A stretch of DNA of 64,000 nucleotides from positions 1-64,000 of the forward strand of contig JBFWOE010000003.1 of the NCBI GenBank assembly GCA_050250695.1, written 5' to 3'. Under the pieces are notes generated by a model. The model was not told the origin of the DNA and did not search any database. It saw only the letters and a program-made list of their open reading frames with translations. The position numbers were made by a program, and so were the translations under genes. This stretch comes from Ga0077527 sp050250695 (GTDB lineage: Bacteria; Pseudomonadota; Gammaproteobacteria; Burkholderiales; SG8-41). Positions 55,842 to 63,707 of the stretch are shown one piece after another. Numbering within the stretch: the stretch's first letter is position 1; every line of letters begins with the position of its first letter.

Positions 55842-55859
55842 CTGAACGGAGTTTGCATC

Positions 55860-56417
55860 ATGCCGTTATCCACATCCGCAACCCGCACCCTGAAACACAC
55901 CCGCACCGTCGAATGCAAAGGTTACGAACGCGAGGATGGTTTATGGGATATCGAGGGTCACCTGGTTGACACCAAGACCTATGTGCATTCCCGCCGCGAC
56001 GGCGGCCGCGAACGCCAGCCCGGCCAGCCAGTGCACAACATGTGGCTGCGGCTGACGGTCGATCTCGACCTGAAAATCCACGATGCCGAGGCCGTCACCG
56101 ACGACGGTCCTTACGAAAACTGCGGCAGCATCACCGTGAATTTCAAGAAGCTGGTGGGCCTGACCATAGGTCCCGGATGGCGCAGGGCAATCGCCGAACG
56201 CGTCGGCGGCGTGCTCGGCTGCACCCATCTCGTCGAACTGCTGGGACCGCTGGGCACGACGGCGTTTCAGGCCACGGGCCGTGCGCGCGAAGCGCACAAC
56301 GCGCGCAAGCCTGCCACCGGCAAAAAGCCTTACCAGATCAATTCCTGCCATATCTACAAGGAGGATGCGCCTGCAGTACTCGAGCGCTGGCCGCAGTTTT
56401 ATACCGGCAAACGTTGA
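55860..56417 (+). CDS. DUF2889 family protein
   Basis: The 185-residue protein has RTVECKGYEREDGLWDIEGH, HNMWLRLTVDLDLKIHDAEA and TIGPGWRRAIAERVGGVLGC plus THLVELLGPLGTTAFQ, as in DUF2889. These proteins occur beside feruloyl-esterase, acyl-CoA and aromatic-breakdown genes, but no function is known. It follows DUF1289 by 18 bases and probably ends the operon. Confidence 0.87.
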   Translation: MPLSTSATRTLKHTRTVECKGYEREDGLWDIEGHLVDTKTYVHSRRDGGRERQPGQPVHNMWLRLTVDLDLKIHDAEAVTDDGPYENCGSITVNFKKLVGLTIGPGWRRAIAERVGGVLGCTHLVELLGPLGTTAFQATGRAREAHNARKPATGKKPYQINSCHIYKEDAPAVLERWPQFYTGKR

Positions 56418-56474
56418 TGCGGGAGACCTGACTGCCGTTGCCCGACGCAATCGGCCCGCGTCCAGCGAATTCAT

Positions 56475-56501
56475 ATAAGTATTTGTTTTTATTTAAATTT
56501 T
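56475..56501 (-). repeat. AT-rich 27-mer, IHF-like (copy 5)
   Basis: On the minus strand AAACAAATACTTA differs at one base from the IHF consensus and has an A/T-only 5' arm. It overlaps the stop codon of the MFS gene and matches 33656-33682 at 23 of 27 positions. Confidence 0.45.
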
Positions 56502-57717
56502 ATGCTTTTCGCAAGTACCACCAGCGCGCCACCGGCGACAACACGCCGAAGATGCCGATGCTGGCAAAGGCCAGCCCCCAGGCCGTAACGCTCTGATTCC
56601 CCCCGGCCAGATCCAGCGTCATGCCGAACACGAGCGGCGCGAGGAAGGCCGCGCTGAAACCGAGAAAAGAGTACACCGCCATCATCGCCCCGCGCATTTC
56701 CGGCGGCGTGCTGGCAACTGCACCCGAGGTCAGCGCAGCGGAATCGCCGAGCATCGCGCCGTAATGCACCATCATCAGCAGCACCACGATGTACCAGGGC
56801 CACGCCGCGGCAAACCCGATCAGGCATGCGATCGTGCCCGACAGCGTCATGAACAGGAAAATGATGCGCTGCCGGCCGAAGCGGATCGCCAGTTCGTTGC
56901 CGGTGACGCTGAACACCGGGCCCAGCACGTTGATCATTGCCGCCAGGGTCGCCGCACTGATCACCATCGGCGCACTCTCCGGCTGCAGCGTCGCGCAGAA
57001 CACCAGGAATGCCACCATCCACGAGCGCTGGCCGAACAGTTCATAATTGTGCGCGGCATATCCGATCACGTAAGGCAGCGTCCTGCGGTTGCGCAGCACC
57101 GGACGGAAATCGAGCAGCGCCGTGGCGTGATGTTCACGCGACCGCACGCGCCCCCGCGGTACCGCAAAGGTCACGATCAAACCGGCGATAAGCGGACCGA
57201 CTGCGCCGAACCAGAACGCCCATTGCCAGCCCAGCGTCGCAGCGAGTTTGCCGGCCACCACGATCGAAATGCTCGAGCCGATGCCGAAGCTCGCGGTGTA
57301 AAACGCCGTGGCGCGTGATTGCGCATTGCCTTCCAGGTGATCGGTCAGTGCCTTCAGTCCCGGCATGTAGGTGCCGCCCAGGGCAACACCGATCAGAAAT
57401 TGCGCAACCGCCGCGCTCCAGAAACCCTGGCCGAACAGCGCAAATGTCGTCGCTCCCAGGCTGGCAATGACGCAGGCTCCCAGATAAATCCGCCGCGAGT
57501 CGATGCGGTCGGTCAGGCTGGTCAACACCGGCACCGAAGCCATGTAGCCCACGAACATGATGCCGCTGATCGCACCCGCCTCGGAGTTCGACAAGCCCCA
57601 TTCGCGCTGCAGCAACGGCAGCAGTGTCGTGTACGCGGCAAAGCCGGTCATCGAAAAGGCCTCGGCCAGGCACATGATGAATGTCAGCCGCCGGGCGGAT
57701 GGTGTCATGGGCGACAC
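56500..57717 (-). CDS. Major facilitator superfamily transporter
   Basis: The 405-residue protein has about 12 hydrophobic helices. The loop 2-3 motif is VLTSLTDRIDSRRIYLGA (GxxxDRxGRR-like) and QFLIGVALGGTYMPGLKAL is the helix 4-5 region, as in the MFS. The substrate is unknown. Its start lies 3 bases from the stop of the upstream lipoprotein gene, making it the last of a three-gene unit. Confidence 0.88.
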   Translation of the reverse strand: MSPMTPSARRLTFIMCLAEAFSMTGFAAYTTLLPLLQREWGLSNSEAGAISGIMFVGYMASVPVLTSLTDRIDSRRIYLGACVIASLGATTFALFGQGFWSAAVAQFLIGVALGGTYMPGLKALTDHLEGNAQSRATAFYTASFGIGSSISIVVAGKLAATLGWQWAFWFGAVGPLIAGLIVTFAVPRGRVRSREHHATALLDFRPVLRNRRTLPYVIGYAAHNYELFGQRSWMVAFLVFCATLQPESAPMVISAATLAAMINVLGPVFSVTGNELAIRFGRQRIIFLFMTLSGTIACLIGFAAAWPWYIVVLLMMVHYGAMLGDSAALTSGAVASTPPEMRGAMMAVYSFLGFSAAFLAPLVFGMTLDLAGGNQSVTAWGLAFASIGIFGVLSPVARWWYLRKA

Positions 57718-57720
57718 GGA

Positions 57721-58329
57721 TCAGACCGCCCCGGCCTTGCGCAACAGCTTGGCTATCGCCTCGGCGATCCGGCGATAACCCTCGGCGTTGGGATGGATGG
57801 GATCGGACTTGAGCTCCGGCTTGTAGAGTACGCTGGTAACAACTTCCTCTTCATACGGTATGCCGAATTCCTGCGCGAGCTTCGCATAAAACTTGGGCGC
57901 ACTGGTGATCAGCCCCGGCGCCGGCACCCCGACCAGCACCGCGTCGATGCCGCGGGACTTGATGGTGCTCAGGATCTGGCGCAGGTTCGTCTCGACGCCT
58001 TCCTGAGGTCGTTTGCGCAGCATGTCATTGCCACCAAGGCAGACGATCACCAGCCGCGGCTGGTGTTCATCCAGCACGCCGGGCAGGCGCTGCAGGCCTC
58101 CGGCGGTCTGCTCGCCGGGAACACCGGCGCGCACCACGCTGCGCCCGATCAGTGTGCTGAGCACTGCGGGATAACTCTCCTCAGGTTTGGCGCCGGTGCC
58201 GTAGGTCAGGCTGTCGCCGAAGGCGAGCACCACGTCACCGGCTCCGAGTTTCGCCAGCGACGGCGTCCCTCCGCCACACCCCGCCAGCCACGCCAGACAA
58301 AGCAAAACGATGATCACGCGCCGTATCAT
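57721..58329 (-). CDS. SGNH/GDSL esterase lipoprotein (TesA-like)
   Basis: The ATG at 58329 gives 202 residues. The N-terminus (RRVIIVLLCLAWLAGCGG) ends in a lipobox LAGC, so it is lipid-anchored. VLAFGDSLTYGTGA (Ser block), CLGGNDML and SDPIHPNAEGYRRIA (Asp-x-x-His) are the SGNH catalytic blocks, as in TesA lysophospholipase/arylesterase. It overlaps the upstream oxidoreductase gene by 4 bases (ATGA). Confidence 0.9.
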   Translation of the reverse strand: MIRRVIIVLLCLAWLAGCGGGTPSLAKLGAGDVVLAFGDSLTYGTGAKPEESYPAVLSTLIGRSVVRAGVPGEQTAGGLQRLPGVLDEHQPRLVIVCLGGNDMLRKRPQEGVETNLRQILSTIKSRGIDAVLVGVPAPGLITSAPKFYAKLAQEFGIPYEEEVVTSVLYKPELKSDPIHPNAEGYRRIAEAIAKLLRKAGAV

Positions 58330-59948
58330 GGCTGCCGCTCCTTGAACTTTCCGCGCTTGAAGTCGCGGATGATTTCGCGCGCCGCGTTGCGGCCCGGCAA
58401 TCCGGTCACGCCACCGCCGGGATGGGTGCCGGCGCCGCACAGGTACAGGCGGTTGACCGGAGAGCGGTAATCGCCGTAACCGAGTACCGGCCGTGCCGAC
58501 CACAACTGGTCCAGCGTCAGTGCGCCGTGAAAAATGTCGCCGCCGACCAGGCCGAATTCGCGCTCGAGATCGAGCGGCGACAATATGCTGCGTCCGATGA
58601 CGGCATCCCTGAAGTTCGGCGCAAGCCGGGTCACCGTCTCGATGACGTGATCGGCTGCATCTTCGCGGATGCCGTCCCAGGTCAGGCCGTCGGGCAGATC
58701 CGGGCTGAAATGCTGGCAGAACAGGCTCGCGACATGCCGCCCGGGCGGCGCCAGCGTATCGTCGACAGTGGAAGGAATCAGCATCTCCACCACCGGCGCC
58801 CGCGAGCAGCCATAGGTACGCGCGTCGAAATAGGCCTGCTCCATGTACGCCAGCGAAGGGGCCATGATGATGCCCGACTGGTGATGCTGTGCCGGTGCCG
58901 ATCCCGGCAGGCATTTGAAGTCGGGCAGTTCGCTCAGGGCCACGTTCATGCGGAACGTCGCCGAAGCGCATTTCCAGCCGCGGATGCGTCCCAGGAATTC
59001 CGCATCCAGTGCGCTAGCGTCGATCAGGTCGAGATAGAGCAGTTTCGGATTGACGTTGGCAGCGATGCATCTCGCCTCGATCATGCGTCCGTCTTTCAGT
59101 TGAACACCCTGCGCGCCACGCGAGTCGACGCAGACATTGATGACCTCCACGCCGGTATCGATCTGTACGCCGCGCACACGCGCCTCTGCGGCCATCGCCT
59201 GGGTGATCGCGCCCATGCCGCCCATTGCATGTCCCCACACGCCGCGCCTGCCATTGACCTCGCCGAACACGTGATGCAGCAGCACGTAGGCCGTGCCCGG
59301 GGCATAGGGGCTGGCGAAGTTGCCGACGATGGCGTCGAAACCGAACGCCGCCTTGATCGGCGCTGATTCAAACCAGCCGTCGAGGAGGTCGCCGGCACTC
59401 TTGGCAAACAGGTCCAGCACGTCGCGCCGGGTCGGCATGTCGAGTTTCCGGAAACGCCGCGCAGTCTTCACCGCAGCCAGGAAATCGCCGATGCCGCCAC
59501 CGACATTGGGCGGCGTTTCCAGCGCAAGCTCCCGCAACACGCCGGCCACCCTCTCGAGCATCGCGTAATAATCAGGCAGGCGCGCGGCATCGGCAGCGGA
59601 GAAGCGCGCCACCTCGGCCTGCGACGCAGCAAGCGAGCCGCCAACCTTCAGGAAATCGGTTTCGGTCAGGGGCAGGAAATTCGATATCGGCCGCTCGACA
59701 ATGCGCAAACCATGCTCGGCGAGGCGCAGATCGCGGATAACCTGCGGATTGAGCAGGCTCACGGTATAGCTCGCGGTGGAATTGCGGAAACCGGGGTGAA
59801 ATTCCTCGGTGACTGCCGCACCGCCCACCACGCCGCGCCGTTCCAGCACGCGCACCTTCAGCCCTGCGGCAGCCAGATAACAGGCGCAGGTCAGGCCGTT
59901 ATGGCCTCCGCCGACGATCAGTACATCGCAGGCTGCGGTTGGGGGCAT
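58326..59948 (-). CDS. FAD-dependent phytoene-desaturase-like oxidoreductase
   Basis: The 540-residue protein begins with the FAD-binding CDVLIVGGGHNGLTCACYLA and VRVLERRGVVGGAAVTEEF. The C-terminus LYLCGAGTHPGGGVTGLPGRNAA is the CrtI-family end. These show a carotenoid desaturase/isomerase-like flavoenzyme. The real substrate may be a lipid or retinoid; no crtB or crtE is nearby. First gene of the unit with the GDSL lipoprotein and MFS genes. Confidence 0.88.
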   Translation of the reverse strand: MPPTAACDVLIVGGGHNGLTCACYLAAAGLKVRVLERRGVVGGAAVTEEFHPGFRNSTASYTVSLLNPQVIRDLRLAEHGLRIVERPISNFLPLTETDFLKVGGSLAASQAEVARFSAADAARLPDYYAMLERVAGVLRELALETPPNVGGGIGDFLAAVKTARRFRKLDMPTRRDVLDLFAKSAGDLLDGWFESAPIKAAFGFDAIVGNFASPYAPGTAYVLLHHVFGEVNGRRGVWGHAMGGMGAITQAMAAEARVRGVQIDTGVEVINVCVDSRGAQGVQLKDGRMIEARCIAANVNPKLLYLDLIDASALDAEFLGRIRGWKCASATFRMNVALSELPDFKCLPGSAPAQHHQSGIIMAPSLAYMEQAYFDARTYGCSRAPVVEMLIPSTVDDTLAPPGRHVASLFCQHFSPDLPDGLTWDGIREDAADHVIETVTRLAPNFRDAVIGRSILSPLDLEREFGLVGGDIFHGALTLDQLWSARPVLGYGDYRSPVNRLYLCGAGTHPGGGVTGLPGRNAAREIIRDFKRGKFKERQP

Positions 59949-59992
59949 GGCGGCCGGAATTGCTGCACGGATTGGGGCAAGGGTGGCAAATT

Positions 59993-60069
59993 TGGCGCGC
60001 CCGAGACGATTCGAACGTCCGACCCCTGCCTTCGGAGGGCAGTACTCTATCCAGCTGAGCTACGGGCGC
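59993..60069 (-). tRNA. tRNA-Arg (anticodon CCG)
   Basis: The 77-base gene folds as a cloverleaf on the minus strand: acceptor GCGCCCG/CGGGCGC, D-arm with AGCTCAGCTGGATAGAG, anticodon stem CTGCC/GGCAG with loop CTCCGAA, T-arm with GTTCGAATC, discriminator G and an encoded CCA. It reads CGG codons. It lies between the oxidoreductase and the cytochrome gene. Such genes can be integration sites, but no mobile element is attached. Confidence 0.97.
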
Positions 60070-60108
60070 GTTGCGTGGCGGATTCTAGCATGGCCCCCCG
60101 CGGGGAGT

Positions 60109-60137
60109 TTTACCGGGGGTGGCAATGCCGATATAAT
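60109..60137 (+). promoter_or_regulatory. Promoter of the cytochrome c5 gene
   Basis: TTTACC (60109-60114), a 17-base spacer and a perfect TATAAT (60132-60137) form a sigma-70-type promoter, ending 31 bases before the cytochrome start codon. Confidence 0.65.
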
Positions 60138-60168
60138 CCGCGCTTTCTCGCGGCTTCAGGAAAGCGCA

Positions 60169-60705
60169 ATGAGCGAACATCAGACACCTGAACACACCTC
60201 GCTGATCAAGACTCCGAAACAGCTGATCATTGTCGTTCTGCTTGCTTTTATTGTCCCGGTCGTGATCATCGTGATGCTGGCGCAACTCGCCACCGGCGGC
60301 AAAAGGCCGGCGGCAGCCACCGCTGCTGAAGAAGAGGCGGTTGCCAAACGCATCAAGCCGGCGGGTTCGGTGGTGGTGGACCCCAATGCCCCCATCCCCG
60401 CGGCAGAACCCGTGGCATCGGTTGCCGCCCCGGCGGCTACCGCGCCGGCGGCCGGCGGTAGCCCGGGAAAAGGCAAAAGCGTCTACGACACCGCCTGCAT
60501 GGCCTGCCACGCCACCGGTGTTGCCGGCGCGCCGAAAGCCGGCGACAAGGCAGCATGGTCACAGCGCCTGAAAGCCGGTAATGACGCGCTGTATGCCGCA
60601 GTCATCAAGGGCAAGGGTGCCATGCCGCCGAAAGGCGGCAACGCCAGCCTGGCCGACGCCGACATCAAGGCCGCGGTGGATTACCTGACCGGACTCGCGA
60701 AGTAA
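60169..60705 (+). CDS. Membrane-anchored cytochrome c5 family protein
   Basis: The ATG at 60169 gives 178 residues. A single N-terminal membrane helix (QLIIVVLLAFIVPVVIIVMLA) anchors it, followed by an Ala/Pro linker and a mono-heme domain. The heme site is CMACH (about residue 110) and a distal Met is in KGAMPPKGG. It carries electrons in the periplasm, probably to or from an oxidase. A terminator follows. Confidence 0.91.
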   Translation: MSEHQTPEHTSLIKTPKQLIIVVLLAFIVPVVIIVMLAQLATGGKRPAAATAAEEEAVAKRIKPAGSVVVDPNAPIPAAEPVASVAAPAATAPAAGGSPGKGKSVYDTACMACHATGVAGAPKAGDKAAWSQRLKAGNDALYAAVIKGKGAMPPKGGNASLADADIKAAVDYLTGLAK

Positions 60706-60729
60706 TCCGCAGCGTTCATGCATAATCTT

Positions 60730-60760
60730 GGGGCGCAGCATTGCTGCGCCCTTGTTGTTT
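60730..60760 (+). terminator. Rho-independent terminator after the cytochrome gene
   Basis: GGGCGCAGC-ATT-GCTGCGCCC forms a 9-base perfect stem with a 3-base loop, followed by TTGTTGTTT. It lies 25 bases after the cytochrome stop and 25 bases before apaH. Confidence 0.85.
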
Positions 60761-60784
60761 GAGCGTCCCTCTTCACTCCGTACA

Positions 60785-61612
60785 ATGGCCACCTACGCGA
60801 TCGGCGACATCCAGGGCTGCTACGATCAAATGCGGCGGCTGCTCGATACCGCCGGTTTCGATTCTCTGCACGACCACCTGTGGCTGGTCGGCGACCTGGT
60901 CAATCGCGGTCCGCAATCGCTGGAAGTGCTGCGTTACCTGCGCGGACTGGGGGATCGTGTTGTTGCAGTGCTCGGCAACCACGACCTGCACCTGCTGGTC
61001 GTAGCGGCCGGCGTGCGCAAGCCGCATCGCGACGACACGCTGGATGCACTCCTCGCGGCGCCGGACCGCGAAGAATTGCTGGACTGGTTGCGCCGGCAGC
61101 GCCTGATGCACGCGGGCGAAGGCTACGCCATGGTGCATGCCGGCCTGCTGCCGCAGTGGAGCATTGCGCAGGCGCTTGCACTGGCGCATGAAGTCGAGGC
61201 CGCACTGCAGGGTCCCGACTACGGCGAGTTTCTGCGCCACATGTACGGCAATACCCCGGCGCAGTGGCACGAGGAACTCGCTGGTTACGACCGGCTGCGG
61301 GTGATTGTCAACGCAATGACGCGGCTGCGCCTGTGCACGTCCGACGGCGCCATGGAATTCACCCACAAGACCGGGCTCGACGGCGCGCCGGCCGGTTATT
61401 TTCCATGGTTCGATGTGCCGGCACGCGCGAGCAGCGAAACCCCGGTGGTGTTCGGCCACTGGGCCGCGCTGGGCCTCAAACTGCGCCGGGACATACTCGG
61501 GCTCGATTCAGGCTGCGTCTGGGGCCGCCGGCTCACCGCGGTGCGGCTGGAAGACCGTTGCGTTTTCCAGTGCGGCTGCGAATCGGTCAGGTCGCGAGGC
61601 GGCGGGCAATAG
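60785..61612 (+). CDS. apaH: Symmetrical bis(5'-nucleosyl)-tetraphosphatase ApaH
   Basis: The 275-residue metallophosphatase has YAIGDIQGCYDQM, LVGDLVNRGPQSLEVL, VLGNHDLHLL, MVHAGLLPQWS and VFGHWAALGL, all PPP-family metal and catalytic blocks. It hydrolyses Ap4A to two ADP and can remove Np4 caps from RNA. Its 3' end overlaps the convergent acyltransferase gene by 26 bases. Confidence 0.95.
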   Translation: MATYAIGDIQGCYDQMRRLLDTAGFDSLHDHLWLVGDLVNRGPQSLEVLRYLRGLGDRVVAVLGNHDLHLLVVAAGVRKPHRDDTLDALLAAPDREELLDWLRRQRLMHAGEGYAMVHAGLLPQWSIAQALALAHEVEAALQGPDYGEFLRHMYGNTPAQWHEELAGYDRLRVIVNAMTRLRLCTSDGAMEFTHKTGLDGAPAGYFPWFDVPARASSETPVVFGHWAALGLKLRRDILGLDSGCVWGRRLTAVRLEDRCVFQCGCESVRSRGGGQ

Positions 61613-62342
61613 CCTGGTGGGTGGAACGGGCAAGCGTGCGGCGGTCAGCGCCCCTGCCACTCACGGGATCGAGAAACCAGACATGCGCATGGATGACCGG
61701 CTGCGCCACAATATCCCGCAGGGTTTGCCACAGCGACTTGTCACCGTCATAGGCGGCTTCGGTGCATAAGGTGTTGTCGGCACGTTCGAAACGCAGGGCA
61801 ACCGGATAGACTTCGGCACCGGCAATCGATGCCGGCTGCAGCAGCGAACTGTGAAACGGCAGCACCTGACTGCCATCGGTCGTAGTGCCCTCAGGGAATA
61901 CCGCGCAGACCTCACCAGCCAGCAGCGCGTTGGATACCAGCCCGGTTATACGCGCCGTATCGCGACGGCGTGATCGCTCGATGAACAGGGTCCCGGTTTT
62001 CATGCTCAGCCAGCCGATAACCGGCCAGCGGCGTATTTCGGATTTGGCGACAAAACGCACCGGCGATACGGCATTGATTACGTATATATCCAGCCAGGAA
62101 ACGTGATTGGCAACCACCATCGCCGGGCCTCCTCCCCGTTGCGGGGGTTGCCCATGAACACGCAAACGCACGCCGACGATATCCAGCAATTGCTGCGACC
62201 AGCGCCTGATGGCGGCATTGCGCCGCAAAGGCGAAAAAAACGGAAAAGCGAATGCGATGGTCACCACGCCATGCATCAGGTGCAGCGCAACACGCGTGAT
62301 GCGCACGTTCCGCCTGCCCAGCAATATGCCCCGGCCGCTCAT
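61587..62342 (-). CDS. olsA: 1-acyl-glycerol-3-phosphate acyltransferase family (OlsA-like)
   Basis: The 251-residue protein starts at 62342 (SGRGILLGRRNVR). MVVANHVSWLDIYV holds the HX4D catalytic motif and AVFPEGTTTDG the substrate-binding FPEG motif of PlsC enzymes. A hydrophobic helix near the N-terminus anchors it to the membrane. Beside olsB it most likely adds the second acyl chain to lyso-ornithine lipid, though a general PlsC role is possible. Confidence 0.82.
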   Translation of the reverse strand: MSGRGILLGRRNVRITRVALHLMHGVVTIAFAFPFFSPLRRNAAIRRWSQQLLDIVGVRLRVHGQPPQRGGGPAMVVANHVSWLDIYVINAVSPVRFVAKSEIRRWPVIGWLSMKTGTLFIERSRRRDTARITGLVSNALLAGEVCAVFPEGTTTDGSQVLPFHSSLLQPASIAGAEVYPVALRFERADNTLCTEAAYDGDKSLWQTLRDIVAQPVIHAHVWFLDPVSGRGADRRTLARSTHQAIARRLAT

Positions 62343-62377
62343 GGCGGCGATTATAGGGGCCTGCAGCGCGCCGGCCA

Positions 62378-63136
62378 TCAATTCTTCAGAAAATGACGGG
62401 CGTAACGCGCATCCATGCGCGACATCGGCAACAGCATCAGCAGGTCGGCAGTGTTGAAGTCCGGATCCCAGGCCGGTGCGCCGCAGACCCAGGCGCCGAC
62501 GCGTATGTATCCCTTCACCAGGGGCGGTGGAGCGGCCTCCACGTTGCTTTCCAGCGCGGCAATCGGCAGCGCACACTTCGGAAATACGCGGTATTCGCGT
62601 GGTGACAGGCCGGTGCGCGCGAGACGCCGGTACACATTCGCGGCCAGATATCCGCCATCTGCCATGCTCAACGACGCGCAGCCCATCAGGTACTGCATTC
62701 GGTGCTGCGCCATGTATTCGGCAAGACCGGACCACAAGCGCGCAATGGTTGCACCACTGCGGTAATCCGGGTGCACGCAGGAACGGCCGATCTCTACAGT
62801 AGTGTCCCGCAGGTGCCGCAGCCGGGTCAGGTCGAATTCGCCGTCCGCATAAAATTTTCCCAGTTGTCGCGCACGCAATCCGGACAGCAACCGGTAGGTA
62901 CCGACGACCTCACCGGTGCCGGTGTCGCGCACCAGCAGGTGTTCGCAATGGGCGTCGTACTGGTCACAATCAATGCCCATGGCCGCCCCCGGCACGCGGG
63001 CGCCCATCTCTTCGGCAAATATCCTGTAACGCAGGCGCTGGGCCTCGAGGATCTCCATGTCGCTGCGAGCAAAGGAAACCGCCAGAGCGGGGGCATGGCC
63101 GCGCCCATCGGTTTGCTCCCGGGTATGGTCGAGCAT
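62378..63136 (-). CDS. olsB: L-ornithine N-acyltransferase (OlsB-like GNAT/hemolysin family)
   Basis: The 252-residue protein has QRLRYRIFAEEMGARVP, CEHLLVRDTGTGEVVGTYRL, VEIGRSCVHPDYRSG and YLMGCASLSMADG, as in OlsB and the so-called putative hemolysins. Members transfer a 3-hydroxyacyl group from ACP to ornithine, the first step to ornithine lipids. olsA starts 35 bases after its stop, so the pair can make the whole lipid. Confidence 0.86.
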   Translation of the reverse strand: MLDHTREQTDGRGHAPALAVSFARSDMEILEAQRLRYRIFAEEMGARVPGAAMGIDCDQYDAHCEHLLVRDTGTGEVVGTYRLLSGLRARQLGKFYADGEFDLTRLRHLRDTTVEIGRSCVHPDYRSGATIARLWSGLAEYMAQHRMQYLMGCASLSMADGGYLAANVYRRLARTGLSPREYRVFPKCALPIAALESNVEAAPPPLVKGYIRVGAWVCGAPAWDPDFNTADLLMLLPMSRMDARYARHFLKN

Positions 63137-63238
63137 CGCGTCTGCCTCCGTCCGTGAATGACGGCAGACAGGCTAATGCGGCCCGGTTACACCAAGGTTA
63201 AGAAACAGTGAAAAATCGGTTACTGCCGGCGTTGGGAT

Positions 63239-63694
63239 TCAGTGCGTTACGCGCGAAGTGCGCCCGTCGGACAGGATGCGCACACGGTCTCCTGCCTTGA
63301 AGGTTTCATCGGCTTCCTGGACGATGGCCACCAGACCGCCGCGATCCAGCTTCACTGTCACTTCAACGCCGGTGCGCCGGGTACCGAACTCCTCCGCTGC
63401 CTGGCCGGCCACGCCGCCGGCCACACCCCCAAGCACCGTACCCACCGTGGAACCGCGGCCGCGACCGACCGTGCTGCCGGCCACACCCCCGATCACCGCT
63501 CCGGCGGCCGGGCCGATACCGCTGCGCGTACCTTCGATCTGCACCGGGCGCACGCTTTCAACGACGCCCATGCGCACGTTCTGCTCGCGACGCGCTTCGT
63601 CGCGGGTATAGCTGCCGCTGCCCAGGCCGGGAGCGCAACCGGCGAGGATCGCCGAAAAAACCAGTATTGCCGCAGCATTCAACCGCATGCCCAT
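63239..63694 (-). CDS. Glycine-zipper outer membrane lipoprotein (SlyB/PcpY-like)
   Basis: The 151-residue protein has a lipobox at its signal end (VFSAILAGC) and a glycine-zipper membrane segment (PAAGAVIGGVAGSTVG, TVLGGVAGGVAGQAAEE). The C-terminus (VTVKLDRGGLVAIVQ, FKAGDRVRILSDG) is a beta domain as in SlyB. Such proteins are outer-membrane lipoproteins often tied to stress or envelope integrity. Confidence 0.88.
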   Translation of the reverse strand: MGMRLNAAAILVFSAILAGCAPGLGSGSYTRDEARREQNVRMGVVESVRPVQIEGTRSGIGPAAGAVIGGVAGSTVGRGRGSTVGTVLGGVAGGVAGQAAEEFGTRRTGVEVTVKLDRGGLVAIVQEADETFKAGDRVRILSDGRTSRVTH

Positions 63695-63707
63695 GGAAAA
63701 CCTCCTG

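Noticed and set aside
59993..60069. tRNA-Arg as an attachment site of an integrated element
   Set aside because: Ordinary core genes lie on both sides; no integrase and no repeat of the tRNA 3' end is seen.
63160..63230. A possible Pho box upstream of olsB
   Set aside because: TTCACTGTTTCTTAACC and nearby bases do not give two 7-base half-sites at the right spacing, so no site is claimed despite the known phosphate control of ornithine lipids in other bacteria.
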